Source of the DNA: an uncultured Pseudomonadales bacterium
GTDB taxonomy: Bacteria > Pseudomonadota > Gammaproteobacteria > Pseudomonadales > Porticoccaceae
Length of the DNA stretch: 6,099 nt
Direction of reading: 5' to 3'
NCBI GenBank assembly: GCA_937998635.1
Contig: CALLDA010000081.1
Coordinates: 1 to 6,099, forward strand
Below are positions 1-5,361 of the stretch, in pieces. A program made the translations under genes and the position numbers. Each line of letters starts with the position of its first letter. Position 1 is the first letter of the stretch. The notes beneath the pieces are model-generated. The model saw nothing but the letters and a program-made list of their open reading frames with translations. It had not been told where the DNA came from and ran no database searches.

Positions 1-1296
1 AACTTTGTTGATCGACAGATTCTCTCGGTGCTGCAAGAACCTATAAGAGCCGAATTCGATTTGAATGACACGCAACTGGGCTTACTTCAGGGCATAACTT
101 TCGCGCTGTTTTACGTCACCGTCGGTATTCCCATTGCGCGGTGGGCAGATATCGGCAATCGTCGAAATATTGTTTCGTTGGCGGTCGGAACATGGAGTTT
201 AATGACCTCCTTAACCGGCTTTGCCCAGAACTTCGTGCAACTCCTGCTGATAAGGATCGGCGTCGGCGTCGGAGAATCTGGTGGTAGCCCTCCGTCCCAT
301 TCAATGATTTCCGATTTGTTCCAGCCCAGCGAGCGCGCCCGCGCCCTGGCCATTTACTCTACTGGCATCACCTTTGGTATTTTTCTAGCTTATGTATTTG
401 GTGGTTGGGTCAGCGACAACTACGGCTGGCGAACGGTTTTTATTGTCCTGGGCATACCCGGGGTCATTGTCGCCTTCGTGGTTCGCTACACCTTTATTGA
501 GCCAGAACGCGGCTTCCACGATGGCGACAGAGATAAGGATGGAGCCTTAGCAAAACCACCGCCGGTGATGGACGTTATCCATTTTCTAGGTAGCAGAAAA
601 TCTTTTCTGCACCTTTCCATGGGCTCAGCCTTACATGCCTTTGTCGGTTATGGGATCGCCGCGTTTCTAGTATCGTTCTATGTGCGCACCTACCAGATAC
701 CCCACGACGATATTAGCCAAATCACGCTACCGATTGGTTTTATTATCGGCATAGCGGGTTTGATAGGAAACTTCGGCGGCGGCTATCTGGCCGATCGTCT
801 GGGCTTAAACGACAAGCGTTGGTATTTATGGGTGCCAGCGATATCCACCTTGCTAGCCATACCCTTTGCCTTTGCTGCCTTCCTGGTAGACAGCCTTCAC
901 CTGTCGATGGCCCTGTACGCCATCCCGCTGATGTTTGGCACCATGTACCTGGGCCCGGTCATTGCGGTCGCGCACAGCCTGGTCAGGCCCGGGATGAGAG
1001 CGCTCACCTCAGCCATCCTGTTTTTTATATTGAATTTAATTGGCCTGGGTTTAGGTCCGACCTTGCTCGGTATGACCAGCGATCTGCTTAAGCCCCAGTT
1101 TGGCAGCGAATCCCTCAGATATGCCATGTTGATTGCCTTCCTGGGCTACGCCTGGAGTGCGGCACATTACTTCAGGGCAGCAAAATATCTCAGGACAGAT
1201 TTGGACAGGGCTTCCAGCGAATTGAGCGATGACGACAGGAAGGCGTCTATCGTTAACAAGCTGACCCTGCTACTTAGATTCAGGCGAGACCAATAG
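1..1296 (+). CDS. MFS transporter, Spinster-like family (5' end cut by window)
   Basis: This is an inner-membrane secondary carrier of the major facilitator superfamily; the substrate cannot be read from the sequence. The frame is open from base 1 and the first visible residues, NFVDRQILSVLQEP, match the end of TM1 in Spinster-like MFS proteins, where N-F-V/I-D-R is typical. The GTG at 28 is therefore internal and the true start lies upstream, probably only some 15-30 residues away. In the 431 visible residues, a motif-A-like loop (GIPIARWADIGNRR) follows TM2. The stretch GVGVGESGGSPPSHSMISD and then ERARALAIYSTGITFG are also characteristic of this family. A charged central loop (about residues 165-185) separates the two six-helix halves. 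The C-terminus is hydrophilic (LRTDLDRASSELSDDDRK) and ends at TAG 1294-1296. Members of this group often sit near catabolic genes in proteobacteria, which would fit the monooxygenase at the other end, but that link is inference. Confidence 0.9.
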   Translation, partial: NFVDRQILSVLQEPIRAEFDLNDTQLGLLQGITFALFYVTVGIPIARWADIGNRRNIVSLAVGTWSLMTSLTGFAQNFVQLLLIRIGVGVGESGGSPPSHSMISDLFQPSERARALAIYSTGITFGIFLAYVFGGWVSDNYGWRTVFIVLGIPGVIVAFVVRYTFIEPERGFHDGDRDKDGALAKPPPVMDVIHFLGSRKSFLHLSMGSALHAFVGYGIAAFLVSFYVRTYQIPHDDISQITLPIGFIIGIAGLIGNFGGGYLADRLGLNDKRWYLWVPAISTLLAIPFAFAAFLVDSLHLSMALYAIPLMFGTMYLGPVIAVAHSLVRPGMRALTSAILFFILNLIGLGLGPTLLGMTSDLLKPQFGSESLRYAMLIAFLGYAWSAAHYFRAAKYLRTDLDRASSELSDDDRKASIVNKLTLLLRFRRDQ

Positions 1297-1532
1297 ATAC
1301 TGCTACTCAGCACAAAATTTTAGAAGAACTGGATGGGCTAGCCTCCTACAAGCACTACTACGATCCCGAATTAACCCCACTGTTATCCCGGATTACGCGA
1401 GGTTTTACGCCTGAGCCGGGGACAGGTGATCGCAGCGACACAACATCCGCTTCTGTCAATATCGAAACTATCTGTGCTTCTGAATTTCGCAACTTTTTCA
1501 GCCTGGCCACCGGGCTTGTATCAGACAACTAA
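1278..1532 (+). pseudogene. Start-less open frame, possible gene remnant
   Basis: This frame is one base back from the MFS frame. It opens after a TAG at 1275-1277, runs 84 codons and stops at TAA 1530-1532. It contains no ATG, GTG or TTG, so it cannot be an ordinary intact gene. The translation looks protein-like rather than random (for example ILEELDGLASYKHYYDPEL and later ICASEFRNFFSLATGLVSDN). I do not recognise the family. Readings: the 3' remnant of a decayed gene; a tail once joined to the MFS gene and lost by a frameshift; or a chance open frame. No slippery heptamer is visible in the overlap 1278-1296, so programmed frameshifting is unlikely. The frame ends 7 bases before the -35 box of the metal promoter. 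Confidence 0.3.
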
Positions 1533-1539
1533 AACTTTC

Positions 1540-1570
1540 TTGACCTGTGTCTTAGGCACAGGTCTATACT
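1540..1570 (+). promoter_or_regulatory. MerR-type metal-responsive promoter, 19-bp spacer
   Basis: A TTGACC -35 box (1540-1545) and a TATACT -10 box (1565-1570) are separated by 19 bp, two more than the sigma-70 optimum. Known MerR-family targets (merT, zntA, copA, cadA, pbrA promoters) share this overlong 19-20 bp spacing. The bound regulator untwists the DNA so that RNA polymerase can use it. Transcription would start near 1577 and read the MerR gene itself, then the small gene, the ATPase and the cupredoxin. No other good promoter is visible ahead of any of these genes. The sequence is direct; the regulatory role is inferred from the family. Confidence 0.87.
1542..1564. promoter_or_regulatory. 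Operator dyad for the MerR-family regulator
   Basis: This perfect inverted repeat has 8-bp arms, GACCTGTG (1542-1549) and CACAGGTC (1557-1564), around a 7-bp centre TCTTAGG. The centre itself is partly symmetric about T1553. It overlaps the 3' part of the -35 box and fills the spacer, exactly where MerR, CueR and ZntR dimers bind. The outer ACCT...AGGT half-sites resemble CueR operators, while the inner bases differ. Confidence 0.85.
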
Positions 1571-1710
1571 CCAGATTTCTACACACTGTACACACTGGCG
1601 CTTATTAAACTGCTTCACGGATATGACACGTGGCCTGACACCGATCTATGCTGGCATAGCGAAGCAGTCCTTACCTTATTGAGACGTGTTGTTTGTATGA
1701 GCTTATGGAA
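1571..1710 (+). other. Leader between metal promoter and merR gene
   Basis: With a start near 1577, the transcript would carry about 130 bases before the MerR start codon, which is long for such operons. It contains a tandem octamer ACACACTG at 1581-1588 and 1590-1597. It also holds a 19-codon frame, 1623-1682, translating to MTRGLTPIYAGIAKQSLPY, with only a weak ACGGA ahead of it. I see no convincing riboswitch, attenuator hairpin or U-tract. The short frame may be chance. Confidence 0.35.
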
Positions 1711-2118
1711 ATGAGAGTAAAACAACTGGCCGATGAGATGGGCGTAACACCTGATACGGTCCGTTATTACACACGGCTTGGTATTTTGAATCCCAGCCGG
1801 AATCCAGCCAATGGCTACAAACAATATAGTCAGCAGGACAGGAGCCGTCTGCGCTTTGCTGTCCGCGCACGTGACCTGGGGTTTACCTTAGCTGATATTG
1901 TGCAGATCGTTAACCATGCCGGTAGCGGTGACTCCCCATGCCCAATTGTCAGGCGCCTGGTAGAACAGCGTTTCGCCGACATTGAGTCGCGCTTTCAGGA
2001 TACACAACGTTTGTACAGGCGTATGCAAAAAGCTATGCAGGCATGGCAAGCCATGCCTGACGAGGAACCCAACGGCGAGATGATTTGTGCATTGATTGAA
2101 CAGTGGGAAAAGCCATAA
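1711..2118 (+). CDS. MerR-family heavy-metal-responsive transcriptional regulator
   Basis: This is a cytoplasmic dimeric activator that senses metal and distorts overlong promoters. Start choice: TTG 1693 and ATG 1705 are in frame, but ATG 1711 gives MRVKQLADEMGVTPDTVRYY, which aligns with the usual MerR N-terminus, and it has a GAG 9 bases upstream. From 1711 the protein is 135 residues, normal for the family. Residues 1-40 form the winged helix-turn-helix (VRYYTRLGIL, then the NPANGYKQYS wing). Residues about 41-70 are the second DNA-binding segment, ending LGFTLADIVQIV. A long dimer helix spans about 78-112. Candidate metal ligands are Cys77 in the SPCP motif, at the position of ZntR Cys79 where CueR has Ser77, and Cys126 in MICALIE, matching the last Cys of the C-terminal loop. 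The first loop cysteine of CueR and ZntR is absent. It lies directly after a matching promoter and upstream of a Cu ATPase, so self-regulation of a copper or soft-metal operon is likely. The metal is not certain; CueR, CadR or PbrR names are not justified. Confidence 0.92.
   Translation: MRVKQLADEMGVTPDTVRYYTRLGILNPSRNPANGYKQYSQQDRSRLRFAVRARDLGFTLADIVQIVNHAGSGDSPCPIVRRLVEQRFADIESRFQDTQRLYRRMQKAMQAWQAMPDEEPNGEMICALIEQWEKP
2038..2059. repeat. Perfect 22-bp palindrome inside merR
   Basis: Arms CAGGCATGGC (2038-2047) and GCCATGCCTG (2050-2059) are exact reverse complements around AA. They encode part of the C-terminal helix and loop of the regulator (QAWQAMPD). In RNA this could form a 10-bp hairpin with too tight a loop to close fully. 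There is no following U-tract, so it is not a simple terminator. It may only reflect coding for alternating Ala/Met/Gln residues. Confidence 0.6.
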
Positions 2119-2191
2119 CGCCCCGTCAAACCCAGGCATTGGTGATTTCCCGCACCTTCTGCCCCCTTCAATCGGTGAGTTTAAAAAATGC

Positions 2192-2197
2192 AGGGAG
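2192..2197 (+). promoter_or_regulatory. Strong ribosome binding site that fixes the small gene's start
   Basis: AGGGAG lies 5 bases before ATG 2203. The in-frame ATG at 2188 has only A-rich sequence ahead of it and would place this purine block inside the coding region, so 2203 is the better start. Confidence 0.75.
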
Positions 2198-2202
2198 AAC
2201 AT

Positions 2203-2397
2203 ATGACAGGCGAACATAAACCAGGCATTCATGAAAGTTTTGTCCTTACCCGGCACATCGACCTGCTTGAAACCGACGACGCTCTCACCGCAGCCATTGT
2301 TGAAGTATTGGCCAACGAGGATTTAGTCGATACCGTTTTCCTGAAACCTGGCAGAAAACAGGCAAAGGCGCAAATTTGGGCGTATTCGCCTGACTGA
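2203..2397 (+). CDS. Small unidentified protein (64 aa) in the copper operon
   Basis: I do not recognise the family. The start at ATG 2203 is set by a strong AGGGAG. The gene lies 84 bases after merR and 41 before the ATPase, same strand, so it is very likely co-transcribed. The protein is soluble, without signal or membrane segment. It has no cysteine, but three histidines fall near the N-terminus (GEHKPGIHES) and one in TRHID. Predicted order from the residues: a strand (FVLTRHIDLL), a helix (TDDALTAAIVEVLANEDLVD), a strand (TVFLKP), a basic turn (GRKQAK) and a strand (AQIWAYS). This beta-alpha-beta-beta order resembles the first half of an HMA domain; the segment from VDTVFLKP can be laid beside VDNAEMNF of the neighbouring ATPase's HMA domain. 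It lacks CxxC, so it is not an ordinary CopZ chaperone. A role in metal handling or in modulating the pump or regulator is a guess from context only. Confidence 0.72.
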   Translation: MTGEHKPGIHESFVLTRHIDLLETDDALTAAIVEVLANEDLVDTVFLKPGRKQAKAQIWAYSPD

Positions 2398-2438
2398 TGT
2401 AAGCAGACCAGACTCACAAACACACAGGGTGCAGGATC

Positions 2439-4739
2439 ATGGAACAGGAACTGAATAAACACTGCGATCACACCCCGGATGATCAACTTGAGCACATCAG
2501 AAACGAAACGGCTACGCTGGAGCTGCTTATTGAAGGCGCAAGTTGCGGCAGCTGTGTTGCCAAAATAGAAGGTGCCCTTAAGCAAGTTGTCGGGGTTGAT
2601 AATGCGGAAATGAACTTTGCACAACGTAGCGTTAGCGTCAGCGGTCGAGCATCGGCAGATGTTCTGGTCAAGGCGGTAGAAGGCGCTGGATATAACGCAA
2701 AAATCAGCCAGAACGAATCCGATGAAGAGGTGCTGGAAGAAAAGGAACAGGCCGATCAGATCTACTACCGGCGTTTGATGCGCGAAATGGCCATCGCTTT
2801 ATCTTTGGGCGTGCCGCTGATGATCTACGGGGTTCTGGGTGGCGCTATGACGGTAACGACCAACGCCGAGCGGGCCGCCTGGCTAGCGGTTGGTCTGGCG
2901 ACACTCGGGGTAATGGTATTTTCCGGCAAGCATTTTTTTGTCGGTGCATGGAAATCCCTGCTCAATCACAGCGCCAACATGGATACCTTGATTGCTTTGG
3001 GGACTGGCACGGCCTGGTTTTATTCCATGGTGGTGGTTTTCTTCCCCTCGGTGATTCCTGATATGGCTCGCCACGTTTATTTTGAGGCAACGGCGATGAT
3101 CATTGGCCTGATTGATCTGGGGCTTGCGCTGGAGCTTAAGGCGCGGGGTAAGACCTCAGAAGCCATAAAGCGCTTGATCGGTTTACAGGTGAAGACCGCT
3201 CGCGTGATTCGCGATGGCGAAGAAATCGATATCGGCATTGAGCAGGTGCTATTGAACGAGCAGGTGCGGGTACGGCCAGGTGAGAAAATTCCGGTCGATG
3301 GTGTGGTACTTGAAGGGCACACCGCAGTGGACGAGTCCATGCTGAGCGGTGAGCCAATGCCGGTAGAAAAGGTCAAAGATGATCAGGTCGTAGGCGGCAC
3401 CATTAATAAAAGTGGCTCCTTTGTTTTTAAAGCGACGCGCATCGGCAAAGACACCGCCCTTGCACAAATTATCACCATGGTGAAACGGGCGCAGAATTCA
3501 AAACCACCGATTGGACGTCTGGCCGATGTTATTGCAGGGTATTTCGTGCCGGTGGTGATGATTATCGCGGTGACCAGCGCGCTGGTCTGGCTTAATTTTG
3601 GGCCAGCACCAGCAGTGGCTTACGCGATCGTATCGGCCACCACGGTACTAATTATTGCCTGCCCCTGCGCACTGGGGCTGGCGACGCCGATGTCAGTGAT
3701 GGTTGGGGTTGGCAAAGCCGCCGAAGCCGGTGTACTTATCCGCAACGGTGAGGCCCTACAGACCTCTTCAAAAATTACTGCAATGATTCTGGATAAAACC
3801 GGCACCATCACCCTGGGATCGCCTAAAGTAACGGAGATTCACCTGGCCAATGCTAGTGATGAAAACGCTGTGCTACAAATGGCAGCAAGTCTTGAGGCTG
3901 GCTCGGAACACCCCCTGGCGCTGTCGATAGTTGAGTCTGCGAAAGAACGTAAGTTGAATCTGGAGCCGGTTGAACATTTTAATGCCATTGCCGGCCACGG
4001 CGTGGAGGGGACAGTGTCGGGCAAACAGCTTTTATTCGGCAACGAAAAACTGATGCGCGAAAAAGGCATTGAGATTGCCAGTTATATCGATCCCGCCCAG
4101 GCCATGGCTGAAGAGGCTCAAACCCCCATGTACCTGGCGGCAGACGGCAGTCTCGCCGCACTTATCGCGGTAGCCGACCCCATTAAAGAGGATTCAATTT
4201 CGGCAATACAGAGACTGCAGCGAAATAATATTCGTGTGGTGATGTTAACCGGCGACAACCGCGCAACGGCAAAAGCGGTGGCCGATAAAGTCGGCATAAA
4301 AGAATTTTTTGCAGAAGTACTACCGGAAGATAAAGCGAAAAAAGTCGCGGAACTGCAAATGCAAAATGAAATTGTCGGTATGACTGGCGATGGCATAAAC
4401 GATGCCCCGGCATTGGCATTGGCCAACGTGGGTTTTGCAATTGGTACCGGGACCGACGTGGCCATTGAAAGCGCCGATATCACCTTGATGCGGGGTTCCT
4501 TACATGGCCTTGCTGATGCCATCGCTGTGAGCAAGGCAACACTGCGTAACATCAAGCAGAACCTGTTTGGCGCGTTTATTTATAACGCGGCGGGCGTGCC
4601 TTTTGCAGCAGGCCTGCTGTATCCATTTTTTGGCCTGCTGCTCAGCCCGGTGATTGCCGGAGCTGCCATGGCCTTTTCTTCGCTGACCGTGGTAACTAAC
4701 GCCAATCGATTACGTTTATTTAAAGCTGAGGAGCACTAA
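2439..4739 (+). CDS. copA: P1B-type ATPase, Cu(I) exporter (CopA-like)
   Basis: This inner-membrane pump uses ATP to move Cu(I) out of the cytoplasm. It is complete at 766 residues, within the usual CopA range. AGGG at 2426-2429 serves ATG 2439. Domains: a short His-rich lead (H8, C9, H11); one HMA domain, about 25-93, with GASCGSC (Cys36 and Cys39) instead of the common GMTCxxC; TM1-4, about 112-235; an actuator domain with SGE at 303-305 (TGE in many relatives); TM5-6 with the ion-binding CPC at 408-410; phosphorylation Asp452 in DKTGT; nucleotide-domain His491-Pro492 (SEHPLA); TGDN; and TGDGINDAP with Asp651 and Asp655. TM7 carries Tyr715-Asn716 and TM8 carries Met744 with Ser747-Ser748 (MAFSS). 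CPC plus YN plus MxxSS is the P1B-1 signature for Cu(I)/Ag(I), as opposed to the Zn/Cd/Pb class. All catalytic residues are present, so it should be active. It is placed under the MerR promoter and followed 11 bases later by a cupredoxin gene. Confidence 0.96.
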   Translation: MEQELNKHCDHTPDDQLEHIRNETATLELLIEGASCGSCVAKIEGALKQVVGVDNAEMNFAQRSVSVSGRASADVLVKAVEGAGYNAKISQNESDEEVLEEKEQADQIYYRRLMREMAIALSLGVPLMIYGVLGGAMTVTTNAERAAWLAVGLATLGVMVFSGKHFFVGAWKSLLNHSANMDTLIALGTGTAWFYSMVVVFFPSVIPDMARHVYFEATAMIIGLIDLGLALELKARGKTSEAIKRLIGLQVKTARVIRDGEEIDIGIEQVLLNEQVRVRPGEKIPVDGVVLEGHTAVDESMLSGEPMPVEKVKDDQVVGGTINKSGSFVFKATRIGKDTALAQIITMVKRAQNSKPPIGRLADVIAGYFVPVVMIIAVTSALVWLNFGPAPAVAYAIVSATTVLIIACPCALGLATPMSVMVGVGKAAEAGVLIRNGEALQTSSKITAMILDKTGTITLGSPKVTEIHLANASDENAVLQMAASLEAGSEHPLALSIVESAKERKLNLEPVEHFNAIAGHGVEGTVSGKQLLFGNEKLMREKGIEIASYIDPAQAMAEEAQTPMYLAADGSLAALIAVADPIKEDSISAIQRLQRNNIRVVMLTGDNRATAKAVADKVGIKEFFAEVLPEDKAKKVAELQMQNEIVGMTGDGINDAPALALANVGFAIGTGTDVAIESADITLMRGSLHGLADAIAVSKATLRNIKQNLFGAFIYNAAGVPFAAGLLYPFFGLLLSPVIAGAAMAFSSLTVVTNANRLRLFKAEEH

Positions 4740-4750
4740 GGGAGAAGACT

Positions 4751-5134
4751 ATGATCCTTATTAATGTTCTTGGGTTATTACTGATCGCATTAATCATTTG
4801 GTGGTTCTGGCTTTACAAACCCGGTGACAGCAGTGTCAGTGTGACCAATGTCAGCGAAGCTAATATCAGTGGAGGCGACATCGTGATAACCGTTGAAAAC
4901 GGGATCTACCAGCCCTCGCGCCTGAAGGTGTCGGCGGGGCAGCCAACTACGTTAACTTTTCTAAGAAAAGATGCCTCGCCCTGCGCGGCAACAGTAATCT
5001 TTCCAGATTCAGAACTTAGTGAAGAGTTGCCACTCAACAAAGCTAAAGCCGTCGTATTGCCGCCAATGCCGCCGGGAGAACATCCCTTTACCTGCCAGAT
5101 GCAGATGTATCGTGGGACGCTGGTCGTCAATTGA
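4751..5134 (+). CDS. Membrane-anchored cupredoxin-domain protein
   Basis: A predicted copper-binding protein of 127 residues. GGGAG at 4740-4744 overlaps the end of copA and lies 6 bases before ATG 4751, so translation is probably coupled to copA. Residues about 2-22 form one hydrophobic helix (LINVLGLLLIALIIWWFWLY) with no clear cleavage site; it likely stays as an anchor with the rest in the periplasm. Residues about 43-127 form a Greek-key cupredoxin-like fold, beginning DIVITVENGIYQPSRLKVSAG. Candidate copper ligands are Cys78 (SPCAATVIFP), His111 (PGEHPF), Cys115, Met117 and Met119 (TCQMQMYRG). The usual type-1 C-x(n)-H-x(n)-M loop is not seen: the end is a C-x-M-x-M pattern, known in short cupredoxin-like proteins found beside Cu ATPases. 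Likely role: accepting or buffering copper from CopA at the outer face of the inner membrane. The fold is well supported; copper state and partner are inferred. Confidence 0.87.
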   Translation: MILINVLGLLLIALIIWWFWLYKPGDSSVSVTNVSEANISGGDIVITVENGIYQPSRLKVSAGQPTTLTFLRKDASPCAATVIFPDSELSEELPLNKAKAVVLPPMPPGEHPFTCQMQMYRGTLVVN

Positions 5135-5305
5135 ACACACTTAATACTTAAACTCAGCGACGATTAATGCCACTAAATTCACCCTGACCAGCGGATCACG
5201 ATTAGTCTAGTCATACCATTGCTAGAGGAGCAGCGCGAAAAACTGAATTTTTGATTGCCATCTAGATAGCGACAATCCACCCTCCCTAAAGAACAGCTTC
5301 TTACC

Positions 5306-5348
5306 AAATAAAAAAGGCTCCGCCTTAAACAGCGGAGCCTTTTTATTT
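5306..5348. terminator. Bidirectional intrinsic terminator
   Basis: The GC-rich stem core GGCTCCGC (5316-5323) pairs with GCGGAGCC (5332-5339) around the 8-base loop CTTAAACA. It is flanked by A5310-5315 on the left and T5340-5344 on the right, with AAAT/ATTT extending the symmetry outwards. A U-tract therefore follows the hairpin when read on either strand. It lies between the convergent cupredoxin (+) and monooxygenase (-) genes and should end both transcripts. The 171 bases from 5135 to 5305 before it contain nothing I can identify. Confidence 0.93.
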
Positions 5349-5361
5349 GCAGCCTGGATCG

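Noticed and set aside
28..30. GTG as start codon of the MFS gene
   Set aside because: The frame is open to base 1 and the preceding codons encode NFVDRQILS, family-typical TM1 sequence, so the gene begins before the window.
1542..1564. The promoter dyad read as a terminator for the MFS gene
   Set aside because: There is no U-tract after the hairpin, and its exact fit between -35 and -10 boxes explains it better as an operator.
1426..1608. 60-residue frame on the + strand before merR
   Set aside because: It runs across the -35, dyad and -10 of the metal promoter, has no ribosome binding site and resembles no known protein.
1693..1707. TTG 1693 or ATG 1705 as start of the MerR gene
   Set aside because: They add residues not typical of MerR N-termini; ATG 1711 gives the canonical MRVKQLA start with a GAG at fitting distance.
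2188..2190. ATG 2188 as start of the small gene
   Set aside because: It has no ribosome binding site and would bury the AGGGAG that is well placed for ATG 2203.
4118..4555. 145-residue frame on the - strand within copA
   Set aside because: It lies wholly opposite conserved ATPase motifs (TGDGINDAP and neighbours), so it is an antisense shadow.
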